The notes: a model not told the origin generated them from the letters alone. Shown: positions 23,627-32,718, counted from the stretch's first letter. The stretch is DNA of 34,440 nt from Verrucomicrobiales bacterium (GCA_016795505.1 JAEUHH010000045.1:1-34440); one strand, 5' to 3'. Numbers and translations are program-made.

Positions 23627-24597
23627 AGCCAGGCGTGGAAGAGGGTGGCGAGTTCCTGAAACAACGGGATGCCGAGGGCGAGATTGAAGGGAAAGGTGAT
23701 GCCGAGGGCGAGCGTCAGGTAGTAGGCAGGATTCGCCCGTGGAAGGGCGACGCGCACGGCGGCCGGGGCGGCAATGTAGGAGGCGCTGCCGGCCATGGCG
23801 CCGAAGATCACGGCTCCGCCCTCCGACAGGCCGGCGAGGACGGCTCCGAACACGCCGAGCGCTCCGTGCAGCACGGGGATCAGACATCCCAGCACGAGGA
23901 GACGCAGACCGGCGAGCCGGGCGTCGCGCAGGCGCTTGCCGGCGGCGAGGCCGAGATCGATCATGAACAGGCAGAGGGCCCCTTTGAAGGCGGTGGCGAA
24001 AAAGGGCTGCACGTCCGTGAGTTTCTCCGGACCGCACAGCCAGCCGATGACGAGCCCGCCGAGCAGCAGGACGATGCTTTTCCCGGTGACGACCTCGTGG
24101 AGGGCTTTTTTCCAATTGCCGCCCGAAGATTCGCCGCCGGACCCGGCTCGGCTGGCAAAGAGCAGCGCGATGACGATGCCGGGTACCTCCAGCAGTGCCA
24201 CCATGGCGGGCAGGTAGCCCTCGGCCGTCAGCCCCGCTCGTTTCACCGCCTCGCCGGCGGCGAGGAAGGTGACCACCGAGACCGATCCATAGTGGGCGGC
24301 GACCGCGGCGGCGTCAGCGCGCTCGAGGCGGCCGATCCGGCGCATCAGACCGTAGGCCGACACCGGGGTGATCCCACCGAGGGCCAGCGTGAGCACGGCA
24401 GGCAGGAGCAGCGCGGCCAGCGGCTCCACGGCGAGGGCGGCGCCGCCTTTCAGCCCGATGGCGAGCAGCAGATAGATCGACAGACCCTGCTGGATGGGCT
24501 CGGGAATGGCGAGATCGCTCCGGATGGCCCGGGCGAAAATACCCAGAGCGAAGCAGAGCACGACGGGAGAGATGAGGTTCTCGGCGAGCAGTGACAC
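23623..24597 (-). CDS. Sodium-dependent bicarbonate transporter-like permease (SbtA family)
   Basis: A 324-aa integral membrane protein with about ten hydrophobic segments in two halves. Conserved stretches of the family are visible: LISPVVLCFALGIFARAIRSDLAIPE near the N-terminus, LLAIGLKGG (~45-53), AAHYGSVSVVTF (~100), then ALCLFMIDLGLAAGKRL and FGAMAGSASYIAAPAAVR in the second half. SbtA takes up bicarbonate with sodium in cyanobacteria; homologues occur in many heterotrophs, where the transported ion is less certain. The gene overlaps the PII-like gene by four bases and follows the exported helical protein gene by 89 bp on the same strand, a likely three-gene transcription unit. Confidence 0.88.
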   Translation of the reverse strand: MSLLAENLISPVVLCFALGIFARAIRSDLAIPEPIQQGLSIYLLLAIGLKGGAALAVEPLAALLLPAVLTLALGGITPVSAYGLMRRIGRLERADAAAVAAHYGSVSVVTFLAAGEAVKRAGLTAEGYLPAMVALLEVPGIVIALLFASRAGSGGESSGGNWKKALHEVVTGKSIVLLLGGLVIGWLCGPEKLTDVQPFFATAFKGALCLFMIDLGLAAGKRLRDARLAGLRLLVLGCLIPVLHGALGVFGAVLAGLSEGGAVIFGAMAGSASYIAAPAAVRVALPRANPAYYLTLALGITFPFNLALGIPLFQELATLFHAWL

Positions 24598-24686
24598 AGG
24601 TGGCGACGGCGGGGAGAGTCCGCCAATCCGGGAGTCTCCGCAAGGGCGATTGGCTTGTTCTCTGTCTGGTCCACAGCCGCGCGAGC

Positions 24687-25658
24687 CTATTTGGCCGGAG
24701 GCGCGGGAGGCACCGGTTCGCCCGGCGGCGGTGGGGCCGGTGAGCCGGGCTTCGGAGCCGCCGGGTCTTCGCGCCGGTCGCGGCGATCGCTGCCGGGCTC
24801 GCCGGGGCCGGGATTGGGCCGGCGCTCGTCGAAGGTCTTGGGCAAAAACTCCGCCACGGACGGGTCGGCCTCAACCAGCGCCCGGTGCAGTGCCAGATGA
24901 AGGCCGCGGATCGTCTCGGTGCGCTTTTTCCGGTTTTCGTCGTCTTCGAGGCGGAGAGATTTCAGCGAATCGAGCCGCTGGCGCACCTCGGGATGCTCCA
25001 AGGCGCGCCGATGGGCTTCGCGGTAGCGGGATTTCTTGGCGTCGTCGAGGTCGCGGAGGAAAGGGGGATTTTCCATCAGCAACAGGCCCTCGAGTCCCGG
25101 ACGGCCGTCGCGATTGCCACCACCGTTGCCATTGCCGGACCCCATGCCGGGCAGGCCGGGAAAGTTGGGCGGCATCTGGCCGGGCGTGCCGCGGCCGTTG
25201 GGCAGACCGGGGGCCAGATAGCCCCGCGATTCGGACTGGGTGGCGAGGCGGAATTTCTCCACCAAGCCGGCGATCTCGGGATCGGTGCGGACCAGGGCCT
25301 CGCGGAGCGCGGTCTGGTAGGCATCGGTGGCGGCCTTCACCTCGTCGCGGGCTTGAATGACGGCGGGATCGTTCCAGGCGCGGCGAACGGCTTCGCGCAG
25401 CCGGTTGCGGTCATCGGGCGAAAGGTCGCGGAACGGATCTTCCTTGCCCTCGGGGGCGTGGGTGGGCCGCTTGCCGCGTTTCTCCCCGTCCTTGTCGTCG
25501 GGCTTGGATGGATTCTTGCCCTCGGCGGGTGGAGCGGGAGGGGGCGTCGCGTCTTCCTGCGCCGGTGCCGGGCTGGCGATGAGCCAGAGGCAGGCAACCG
25601 TCAGGGCGGCCGTGAGCCGGGTGGCCTGTGCGGCGGGGGGCGGTAGGTCGGGAGACAT
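24687..25658 (-). CDS. Exported helical protein with two related halves, function unknown
   Basis: A 323-aa protein with a signal peptide (~15-34, ending SPAPAQE). A Pro/Lys-rich linker follows to ~residue 75. Two charged helical segments appear to be copies of one domain: residues ~86-132 (LREAVRRAWNDPAVIQARDE ... LREALVRTDPEIAGLV) and ~213-270 (YREAHRRALEHPEVRQRLDS ... HRALVEADPSVAEFL). Both have A-x-x-x-P-x-V near the start and A-L-V-x-x-D-P near the end. Between them is a Gly/Asn/Pro-rich loop; the C-terminus is Pro-rich. Transcription runs toward the bicarbonate permease gene. I do not recognise a family; a periplasmic sensor or stress protein is conceivable but unsupported. Confidence 0.7.
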   Translation of the reverse strand: MSPDLPPPAAQATRLTAALTVACLWLIASPAPAQEDATPPPAPPAEGKNPSKPDDKDGEKRGKRPTHAPEGKEDPFRDLSPDDRNRLREAVRRAWNDPAVIQARDEVKAATDAYQTALREALVRTDPEIAGLVEKFRLATQSESRGYLAPGLPNGRGTPGQMPPNFPGLPGMGSGNGNGGGNRDGRPGLEGLLLMENPPFLRDLDDAKKSRYREAHRRALEHPEVRQRLDSLKSLRLEDDENRKKRTETIRGLHLALHRALVEADPSVAEFLPKTFDERRPNPGPGEPGSDRRDRREDPAAPKPGSPAPPPPGEPVPPAPPAK

Positions 25659-25801
25659 CGGTGGGGCAGGAAAAGGGATTGGTTCCGGAAATCAGCTGTC
25701 AGTGTAATGCCGGCTCCGGCGAATAAAAACCCCCGCGGAGGGAAAAGTTGCATTGAACCCGGCCCCGGCCCGGTGTTCTCTCACCGCTGCTTTGGGCAAC
25801 C

Positions 25802-26848
25802 ATGTGGCGCAGCCGGACGAAATACATTGAGCGGGTATCCGCGGGTCTCGATCGGGCCCGCAGCGAGGCCGCGGTCGAGCATGTACCGGTGGACGGCGAG
25901 CGCCTCGTGATCTTTTCCGATCATCACCGGGGAGTGGGAGACCGGGCGGATGACTTCCGGCCGTGCCGGAAGATCTACCATGCCGCGCTCGGCTACTACG
26001 CGGCGCTGGACTACCGGCTGATCCTGCTGGGCGACGTGGAGGAGCTGTGGGAGAGATTGCTCGTCAGCGTGATCGACCAGTATGAGGGCACGCTGAATCT
26101 GGAGAAACGTTTCTTCGAGCGCGGTCGCGGGGTGAGGATCGTGGGCAATCACGACGAGGCCCTGCTGTGGGCGTGGAATCGCCGGCTGATCGATTCCTAC
26201 ACGAACAGCGCGCCTCTGCGCGAGAGCCTCGTGCTGCGGCTCACGGATGACGGCGGCGCCACGCTCGGCGACATCCTGCTGGTCCACGGGCATCAGGGCA
26301 TCAACTACTCGTGGTTCGATCAATTCGTGGTCAAACGCTTCTGGGTGCCGATCCAAAAGCTGACCGGACTCGCCGTGGGCACGCCGTCGACCGACCATTC
26401 CATCCGGCTGACCCACGAGCTGGCTCTCTACGACTGGGCTGCGCGCCAGGATGATCTGCTGCTGGTGTGCGGACACACGCACCACCCGGTTTTCATGTCC
26501 TCGGCCTGGGAGCAGGCCCTGCGGCGGGAGCTGGATCAACTGCGCCAGAGCGGGGCCTCGCCGGAGACGATCGCCATGACCGAGGCCGAGCTGCATTGGG
26601 TCGCAGCCGACCTCGACGAGATGAAATCGGCGTTGCCCTCCGAGCCCCGGCCGTGTTATTTCAATACCGGATGTTGCTCCTTTTACGACGGTTCTATCAC
26701 GGGTATCGAGATCGCCTCGGGGCGCATCCGTCTGGTGCGCTGGACAGGGGAAAAGGGTACGCCGGAGCGGATCGAGCTGCGCGAAGCCGAACTGGCCGCC
26801 ATTCTGGGCCGGTGCCGCGATGGGCAGTGTGCGGTGCCTGCGCCGTGA
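25802..26848 (+). CDS. Calcineurin-like metallophosphoesterase
   Basis: A 348-aa cytosolic protein with all metal-binding motifs of the family: FSDHH (D40, H42), LLGDVEELWE (D78), VGNHDE (N116-H117), VHGHQG (H162, H164) and CGHTHHP (H225, H227). The DVEELWE and GNHD spacing resembles the LpxH/UDP-diacylglucosamine hydrolase branch, but substrate cannot be read from the motifs. The segment ~232-290 (helical, MTEAELHWVAADLDEM) is an insertion before a last beta portion (YFNTGCCSFYDGSITGIEI). It is divergent from the gene at 24687-25658 across 143 bp. Its stop shares one base with the ATG of the next gene. Confidence 0.9.
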   Translation: MWRSRTKYIERVSAGLDRARSEAAVEHVPVDGERLVIFSDHHRGVGDRADDFRPCRKIYHAALGYYAALDYRLILLGDVEELWERLLVSVIDQYEGTLNLEKRFFERGRGVRIVGNHDEALLWAWNRRLIDSYTNSAPLRESLVLRLTDDGGATLGDILLVHGHQGINYSWFDQFVVKRFWVPIQKLTGLAVGTPSTDHSIRLTHELALYDWAARQDDLLLVCGHTHHPVFMSSAWEQALRRELDQLRQSGASPETIAMTEAELHWVAADLDEMKSALPSEPRPCYFNTGCCSFYDGSITGIEIASGRIRLVRWTGEKGTPERIELREAELAAILGRCRDGQCAVPAP

Positions 26849-27579
26849 TGCTGGGCTGGCCGCCGCCGGCCCGACCCTCCGAGGCTCCGCTGCCCGTCCT
26901 CATCGGCCCGGTGCCCCGCGGCCTGGAGCCGACGAAAGGGGTGAAACCGCCCACGTCCTATGCGGAGATCGCGATGAAGGATGGCCGCGTCTTTCGGTCT
27001 TGCGAGGTCATCCGCAGCGAGCCCGATGCCCTGCATGTGAAACACCAGGGCGGCGTGGCGAGGCTGTCGTTTTTCGATCTGCCGGAGTCCATCCAGCGGG
27101 AGCACGGCTTCGATCCCGTGGTCGCCATGCGGCATGCCCGGGCCGAGATGGACCGGCAGCGCGACCTGAAGTGGAAGCTGTTCTGGGAGCGCCAGAATTA
27201 CGAATCCGAGCAAGCCCGCCAGGCGGAGTACGAGGCCATTGCCCGCGAAGCCGCCCGCGAGTGGGTGCCGGTCGAGGCCACCATCCTGCGCCGGCTCGGA
27301 CCCGACGCGGTGCTGGCCAGTTGTCGCCGGATCACGTTTGAGAAGACCACGACCAAGTCCACGCTCGGCTTCACCGTGGATGGGCCGCCGCGCCGCGTGC
27401 TGGTCGATTTTGGCGACGGACCGCTCGCCCTCCGCTTTGCCGTGCCTCCCGGTGATGTCCCCGCCGGCGGAGGCGTGTGGAAAGTGTTCGTACATCCGGT
27501 CAGCGACGGGGAAATCTCGTTCGAGGTGAGCGGCTCCACCGCCAAAGCTGGCGCCCACCGGGTGGTTCCGGCAAAATGA
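26848..27579 (+). CDS. SHD1-like domain protein, probably exported
   Basis: A 243-aa protein from the ATG at 26848 (TGATG overlap with the previous stop). A GTG at 26812 is also possible and would add MPRWAVCGACAV, making a fair signal peptide with the following MLGWPPPARPSEA. Residues ~30-85 (YAEIAMKDGRVFRSCEVIRSEPDALHVKHQGGVARLSFFDLPESIQREHGFDP) are a pattern I associate with small SH3-like domains of many verrucomicrobial envelope proteins. A helical stretch (~90-135) and a beta-rich C-terminal half follow. The function is unknown. The overlap suggests co-transcription with the phosphoesterase. Confidence 0.72.
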   Translation: MLGWPPPARPSEAPLPVLIGPVPRGLEPTKGVKPPTSYAEIAMKDGRVFRSCEVIRSEPDALHVKHQGGVARLSFFDLPESIQREHGFDPVVAMRHARAEMDRQRDLKWKLFWERQNYESEQARQAEYEAIAREAAREWVPVEATILRRLGPDAVLASCRRITFEKTTTKSTLGFTVDGPPRRVLVDFGDGPLALRFAVPPGDVPAGGGVWKVFVHPVSDGEISFEVSGSTAKAGAHRVVPAK

Positions 27580-27699
27580 CCGCTGGCTTTTCGAATATCC
27601 GCAGAGGGACCTCTACTGCTTTCTTTTGGTCCGATCGGGGTTAACATGGCGCGTTTTTACCACCCCCGTTGTTTTTCCCGTCGCCCCGACCCAGTTGAC

Positions 27700-28806
27700 A
27701 TGAATTGGGATACTTTTTTCCGCAACCCGATCGTGCCGGGCCTGGTGGTCTCTGTCCTGGTGGGACGGCTCGCCACCGCGGGACTGCCCTGGCAGGGGGC
27801 CGCCGGGCTCGGGGTCGGCATCGCGTGGTTCGGGGTGTCGCTGATCGACTGGCTCTACAATCTCCGTCGACGCCGCGCTGCCTATGCCGCCGCGCTGGAG
27901 CGCACCCTGACCAAGATCCAGGCTCCCCTGTCGCTGGTGCTGCTGCTCGACGGACCCCGCAATGGCGACCTGAAATCCGTGCAGTCCTGCGTGCGCCACG
28001 CCCTCGCCATCGATGGGGAGCCGGTTGATTTTGTCGTGGAAGCCGTCTCGCCCTCGGTCGCCACTGCGAAAAGCCTGCGCCAGTTTCTCGTCCGGCTGCC
28101 ACACGGGGTGTATGGGATTTTTCTCTCCTCCCGGCCCTACATCGCCGATCCCGAGCGCTTCGCCCGCGAGACGATCCGGGACAAGCGCCTGAGAAAAGCG
28201 GTCGAATCCCACGCCGCCTGGCTCTCAGTCGATCTCGTCAGCGCCACGCCCGAGGAGACCGAGGGTCGGCACCGGGCCTACGACACCATCGGCAGGCTGC
28301 TCGCCGCCATGACCGGTCCCGACTGCCTCGCCATCTATGCCCCGGAGTTGGCGCGGTGCAACGAGTTCGACCCGGCTCTGATCGAGCGGTTGTCGTCCGG
28401 CACCCCGCTGGCCATCTTCGACGAGCCGACCTTCGAACCCGTGCTGGAGATCGAGGAAGGCGACCCACGGATGGTGGCCGCCGTCGAGGAGGCGCTGAGC
28501 CGCTGGCCCGAGTTCGTGGCCGCCTATCACCAGCGGCGTTATCCCGATGACGACCGCTACATCGTGAAGGCCGAGTTCAGTGAAAGTGGCCGCTCGGAGT
28601 TCATGTGGATCTGCGTCAATGACATCGGCGGCGGTCGCATCGGCGGCATCCTGATGAACGATCCCCACGAACTTGAGGGCTATCACCGCGGCATGCAGGT
28701 TTCCATCGAGATGGACCGTCTCAACGACTGGATCTATCCCGGTGAGGAGGGCGGCATCGTCGGTGGCTTCACCTTGGATGTGCTGACCGACCGGGACGAC
28801 TCGTGA
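27700..28806 (+). CDS. DUF2314-domain protein with N-terminal membrane segments
   Basis: A 368-aa protein from the ATG at 27700 (MNWDTFF). An upstream in-frame ATG at 27646 would add 18 Arg/Pro-rich residues and is less likely. Residues ~11-50 hold two hydrophobic helices (VPGLVVSVLVGRLATAGL, GLGVGIAWFGVSLIDWLYNL) followed by RRRR. The middle (~60-270) is alpha/beta without a family I can name. The C-terminal ~95 residues (DRYIVKAEFSESGRSEFMWICVND, GGILMNDPHELEGYHRGMQV, MDRLNDWIYP) match the DUF2314 pattern. The function of DUF2314 is not established. The stop overlaps the GTG of cutC by four bases. Confidence 0.8.
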   Translation: MNWDTFFRNPIVPGLVVSVLVGRLATAGLPWQGAAGLGVGIAWFGVSLIDWLYNLRRRRAAYAAALERTLTKIQAPLSLVLLLDGPRNGDLKSVQSCVRHALAIDGEPVDFVVEAVSPSVATAKSLRQFLVRLPHGVYGIFLSSRPYIADPERFARETIRDKRLRKAVESHAAWLSVDLVSATPEETEGRHRAYDTIGRLLAAMTGPDCLAIYAPELARCNEFDPALIERLSSGTPLAIFDEPTFEPVLEIEEGDPRMVAAVEEALSRWPEFVAAYHQRRYPDDDRYIVKAEFSESGRSEFMWICVNDIGGGRIGGILMNDPHELEGYHRGMQVSIEMDRLNDWIYPGEEGGIVGGFTLDVLTDRDDS

Positions 28807-29543
28807 AAAGGCCTGCTGCCATTGAAATCTGCGTGGATTGCCTCGCCTCAGTCGAGGCCTGTGCCGCGGGCGGTGCCGACCGCATCGAGCTGTGCGCCGG
28901 TCTGGTCGAGGGCGGCACCACGCCGTCGGCCGGCTTTCTCCGCGAAGCCCGGCGGCTGTTTCCGGGCAAAATCATGATGATGATCCGGCCCCGGGGAGGC
29001 GATTTTCTCTACAGCCCCGGCGAGATCGAGATCATGATCGAGGATATCCGTCGCGCCCGTGATGGCGGAGCCGATGGTGTCGTTTTCGGTTGCCTGACCG
29101 CCGATGGTGAGATCGATGCCGGCCTGACCGAGCGGTTGATCGCAGTGGCGGATGATCTGGATGTCACCTTTCATCGAGCATTCGATGCCAGCCGTGACCT
29201 GGCGGCCTCCCTGGAAACCCTGATCCGGTTGGGCGTGCCGAGAGTGCTCACCAGTGGCGGGGCCGCCACGGCGCTGGGCGGCTTGGATACCCTTGCGGCG
29301 CTGGTCCGGCAAGCCGGCCAGCGCATCGTCATCCTGCCAGGCGGGGGTATCGCCGCCGCGAAGGTGGCGGACGTGTTGGCAGCCACCGGCGCATCCGAAT
29401 GCCACCTGTCGGCCCGCGAGATCACGCCCAGTCCGATGCGTTTTTACCGGGCCGGGCTCGCCATGGGCGCCGCGACCGTGCCCGACGAGCGGGAGCGGTG
29501 GATCGCGCAAGCCGCGTTGGTTCGGTTGGCTCGGGGTGGGTAA
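28803..29543 (+). CDS. cutC: CutC family protein (PF03932)
   Basis: A 246-aa TIM-barrel protein of normal family length. Signature stretches: IEICVDCLASVEACAAGGADRIELCAGLVEGGTTPSAGF at the N-terminus, MMIRPRGGDFLYS (~60), GADGVVFGCLTADGEID (~93), VTFHRAFD (~120), RVLTSGGAATALGG (~148) and ILPGGGI (~178). The name comes from a proposed role in copper homeostasis, which is not well supported biochemically. The start GTG overlaps the previous gene (GTGA), so translation is probably coupled. No copper genes lie nearby. Confidence 0.93.
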   Translation: MKRPAAIEICVDCLASVEACAAGGADRIELCAGLVEGGTTPSAGFLREARRLFPGKIMMMIRPRGGDFLYSPGEIEIMIEDIRRARDGGADGVVFGCLTADGEIDAGLTERLIAVADDLDVTFHRAFDASRDLAASLETLIRLGVPRVLTSGGAATALGGLDTLAALVRQAGQRIVILPGGGIAAAKVADVLAATGASECHLSAREITPSPMRFYRAGLAMGAATVPDERERWIAQAALVRLARGG

Positions 29544-29591
29544 ACGTGACAGGTGGCTTCCCACTTGCACCCCGCGGCCGGGACGGCTTGA

Positions 29592-30728
29592 ATGAGCGGC
29601 ATCATGACAGATTCCCTTTCCCCCCTTCATCGCCAGAAATTGATCGCCCTTGCCGAGGCCCTCGTCGACCAGCGGGCTGCCCGGGTACTGGTGGAACCCT
29701 ACGGTCAGGCTCAGGGATTTTGGTTTGGTGGCGGAAATGTGATCCGCGATCGCGACGGGTCCTTCCTCATCTGTGGCCGGCATCGGGTCAGCGGCGACTC
29801 GCGGCTCGGCACCGGAGCCGGTGAGCGCGGGCTGGAACTGGCCATTTATCGCGCCGCGTCGGCCCTGGGGCCGTATGAGAAGGTGAAGAGCTTCTCCAAA
29901 GCCGACCTGACCTGCGCGGGCCGCGCGGTGGTCTCGATCGAGGGCGTGGCTCTCCACGCGCTGCCCGACGGCGGTGGAGTCGAGTTGTTCATCTCGACCG
30001 AAAAGGATGCCGCCTACCCCGAGCGACTCGCTGCGTACCAAAAGCCCGGCACCGGCGTGTGGAGCATTGATCGCATCCAGGCTGCCGACATTGACTCGCT
30101 CAATCCCGCGGGCATTGAGGAGATCGTGCCGAGCGGATGGGACCAGCCGGAGCATCTGCATTGCAAGGACCCGGTCGTGTCCGATCTGCCCGGCGGCGAT
30201 CTGCTGTTGATCTACTGTGTCCACCCGTTCACCTGGTCCAGCAGCGGCACGGCGGCGCTGATCCGTCGATCCGGGACGGGAATCTATGAAAAAGTCGGCG
30301 ACGATCTGCTCCGCCGCGGACCGGTGTGGGATATCGCCGCTGCTCGGGTCACGGAACGCCTCCCGGTGCCGGCCGTGGGAGCCTTTGCCGATCTCCCGCC
30401 GCTCTCGATCTATTTCTATGACAGTTGTGAAAGCCTGCGCCAGCTCGACGAGAACCCCGCCGCCGTCAGCCGGCCGCGCGGATGGTCCTGCGAGGAGATT
30501 GGCGGCATCGCCGCGGGTTTCGACGCCGCCTTTCCCGAGATGCAGAGCGTCACGGTGGAGTCACCGATCTTTGTGTCGCCCCACGGCACGGGCTGCTCCC
30601 GCTATGTGGCCACTCTCGTCACCGAGGACGGCATTCTCGCCACCTGGCAGCAGAGTCAGACCGATCTCCGCCAGCCTCTGGTGGGGCATTTCCTGCCCAT
30701 GGATCGGGTGCGCGAGATCCTCTCCTGA
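29592..30728 (+). CDS. Possible beta-propeller protein, function unknown
   Basis: A 378-aa soluble protein without signal peptide. After a short helical start (~7-30), the sequence is beta-rich with repeated blade-like patterns: GGNVIRDRDGSFLICGRHRVSG (~47), GAGERGLELAIYRAASALGPYEKV (~75), HALPDGGGVELFISTEKD (~119), HCKDPVVSDLPGGDLLLIYCVHPFTWSSSG (~192) and VESPIFVSPHGTGCSRYVATLV (~318). Acidic residues near strand starts recall five-bladed glycosidase propellers (GH43/GH32-like), but I cannot assign a family. The start is ATG 29592 or the in-frame ATG 29604. It lies 48 bp after cutC on the same strand. Confidence 0.7.
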   Translation: MSGIMTDSLSPLHRQKLIALAEALVDQRAARVLVEPYGQAQGFWFGGGNVIRDRDGSFLICGRHRVSGDSRLGTGAGERGLELAIYRAASALGPYEKVKSFSKADLTCAGRAVVSIEGVALHALPDGGGVELFISTEKDAAYPERLAAYQKPGTGVWSIDRIQAADIDSLNPAGIEEIVPSGWDQPEHLHCKDPVVSDLPGGDLLLIYCVHPFTWSSSGTAALIRRSGTGIYEKVGDDLLRRGPVWDIAAARVTERLPVPAVGAFADLPPLSIYFYDSCESLRQLDENPAAVSRPRGWSCEEIGGIAAGFDAAFPEMQSVTVESPIFVSPHGTGCSRYVATLVTEDGILATWQQSQTDLRQPLVGHFLPMDRVREILS

Positions 30729-30746
30729 TCGCCGCCCGGCTTGCCG

Positions 30747-32648
30747 CTACCGAAACGGCCAGAGCCAGGGAATGCAGAAGCTCGCCACGATCCAGAGGAT
30801 CACGTTCAGCGGCACGCCGACCCGTGGGAAATCGCGGAACTGATAGCCGCCCGCCCCATAGACGTAGGTATTCGTCTGGTAGCCGATCGGCGTGGCGAAA
30901 CTCGCGCTGCATCCGAACATCACCGCGATGATGAACGGCCGCGGGTCCACCCCGATCTGTCCGGCATATTCGAGGCGCCCGGCGAGGCCGATCACGATCG
31001 GCGTGAGCAGGGCGGCGACGGCGTTGTTGCTGATCATTTCCGTCAACACGGAGGCCAGCAGGTACACCACCGACAGCACGATGAAAGGCGAGAAGTCCCC
31101 GAAGACGCCCATCACCCCATCGACCAGCAGATTCGCCGCGCCCGACTGCTCCATCGCCAGACCCAGCGACAACATGCCGAGGATGAGAAAGACCAGGTTC
31201 CACTGGATCGCGTCGTAGGCCTGCCGGATCGTCAGACAGCGGCTCAGCACCATCGTCAGCGCCACGAGGATGGCCAGACCGGGCACGGGGAGGATCTCCA
31301 GCGAGGCCCCGGCGACGAAGGCGACGGCGATCGCGACGGCGATCCACATCTTTCCCGGCACCACCCGCACCTCGGGGGGCTCGGTGATGGTGATGAAATC
31401 GTGTCCCGACTGGAGTCGGTTGATCGCCTCGGCCGTCCCCTCCATCAGCAGCGTATCGCCGAAGTCCAGCCGCACCGATCGCATGTCACGGCCGAGATTG
31501 GCTCCCTGCCGGTGCACGGCCAGCACCTGGAGCCCGTGCCGGCGGCGGAAGTCGATCTCCGCCAGCGTCTGACCGGCCAGGTCGGAGCGCGGGCCGACGA
31601 TGCCCTCGACCATCTTCAGCTCCCGCGTCTCCACCTCGCGCAGGCTGGCTTGGGCGAGGAAGCGGATGCCGTCGGTCTCGTTGACCTTCCGCGCAAATGA
31701 GCTGGGCAGCGTCACGAGCAGGCGGTCGCCTTCCTGGATCTCCAGCCGGTCCAGCGGGGCGTGCACCGGCTCGCCCAGACGCCGCACCTCCAGCACCTGA
31801 GTGCCGGGGAATTGCTTCAGCAGCGTCTCGGTGACCGGCTTGCCCGCCAGCGTCGAGCCGGGATCGACCACAAATTGCGACAGAAAGTGGCGCTCCGACT
31901 GCGGCTCGAGCAATTCCGCCAGGGAACTCCGCGCCGGCAGCAGGCGGCGGCCGATGGTGAACAAATAGGCGGAGCCGATCACCGCATAGATCCAGCCCAG
32001 CTTCGTGATCTCGAACATCCCGAACGCGGGCTGCCCGTAGTCCTGTGCCACCCCGGCGACGACCAGATTCGTCGAGGTGCCGACCAGCGTGCAGGTGCCG
32101 CCGAGGATGGAGGCGAACGACAGCGGGATCAGCAGCTTCGACGCCCGCAGGCCCGTCGCCCGCGCATGGGCCAGCACGATGGGCAGGAAGACCACCACCA
32201 CCGGCGTGTTGTTGATGAAAGCCGACAGCCCCACCGCCATCGTCACCAGCACCAGCAGCACCCGCAGCTCCGACCGGCCGGCGATGCGCGTGAAGATCCG
32301 CCCCATCGCGTCGATGGCGCCCGCCCGCTCCAGTCCCGCACTGAGCACGAACATCGCCGCGATGGTGATCGGCGCACCATTGCTGAACACACTGAGCAGG
32401 CCGCGATGGATTTCGCCGCCCTCACCCGCCGTGTCGGTCACCGGCAGCAGGCCGGTCCCGAGGAGCAAGCCCATCGCCACCAGGGCCACCACATCGGGAG
32501 ATCCCCATTCCCGGAGAAAGGCCACCGTCACCCCGACCAGCAGCAACAGGACGGCGATGGGGGCGACATCGACGGCGGGGAACCAGGATTGAAGCAGATC
32601 GATCAAGGGAAAGAAAAACGGATCGGGGACAGCGACGGAGAGCCGCAC
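30747..32648 (-). CDS. SLC13 (DASS)-type permease with two RCK_C/TrkA-C domains
   Basis: A 633-aa membrane protein. Two membrane halves carry the family motifs: SAFINNTPVVVVFLP and CTLVGTSTNLVV in the first, EMISNNAVAALLTP and ATPIGYQTNTYVYG in the second. Between the halves sit two cytosolic TrkA-C domains (DPGSTLAGKPVTETLL...EIQEGDRLLVTLP; GPRSDLAGQTLAEIDF...LDFGDTLLMEG). Such proteins move divalent anions (dicarboxylates, sulfate) with sodium; the substrate here is unknown. The start is uncertain. The ATG at 32708 would leave only 10 bp to the divergent gene, while the GTG at 32648 leaves 70 bp and begins just before the first membrane segment, so I prefer the latter. The stop lies 18 bp from the convergent gene's stop. 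Confidence 0.88.
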   Translation of the reverse strand: MRLSVAVPDPFFFPLIDLLQSWFPAVDVAPIAVLLLLVGVTVAFLREWGSPDVVALVAMGLLLGTGLLPVTDTAGEGGEIHRGLLSVFSNGAPITIAAMFVLSAGLERAGAIDAMGRIFTRIAGRSELRVLLVLVTMAVGLSAFINNTPVVVVFLPIVLAHARATGLRASKLLIPLSFASILGGTCTLVGTSTNLVVAGVAQDYGQPAFGMFEITKLGWIYAVIGSAYLFTIGRRLLPARSSLAELLEPQSERHFLSQFVVDPGSTLAGKPVTETLLKQFPGTQVLEVRRLGEPVHAPLDRLEIQEGDRLLVTLPSSFARKVNETDGIRFLAQASLREVETRELKMVEGIVGPRSDLAGQTLAEIDFRRRHGLQVLAVHRQGANLGRDMRSVRLDFGDTLLMEGTAEAINRLQSGHDFITITEPPEVRVVPGKMWIAVAIAVAFVAGASLEILPVPGLAILVALTMVLSRCLTIRQAYDAIQWNLVFLILGMLSLGLAMEQSGAANLLVDGVMGVFGDFSPFIVLSVVYLLASVLTEMISNNAVAALLTPIVIGLAGRLEYAGQIGVDPRPFIIAVMFGCSASFATPIGYQTNTYVYGAGGYQFRDFPRVGVPLNVILWIVASFCIPWLWPFR

Positions 32649-32649
32649 G

Positions 32650-32664
32650 GAGAGGAGGTGATCC
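32650..32664 (-). promoter_or_regulatory. Anti-Shine-Dalgarno-like sequence at the SLC13 gene start
   Basis: Read on the minus strand the segment is GGGATCACCTCCTCT, lying a few bases before the GTG at 32648. It shares GGATCACCTCCT with the usual 3' end of bacterial 16S rRNA. It could pair with a ribosome-binding site or be chance. On the plus strand it reads AGGAGGTGAT, a perfect Shine-Dalgarno, but no suitable start codon follows at the right distance. Confidence 0.3.
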
Positions 32665-32718
32665 CGCTTGCATCGCGGCAGGACCGGCCTTTGGTGAAGG
32701 ACGATCATACCCCGACCG

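Noticed and set aside
32651-32660. Perfect plus-strand Shine-Dalgarno AGGAGGTGAT
   Set aside because: No plausible start codon lies 5-10 bases downstream; the alkyltransferase ATG is about 59 bases away.
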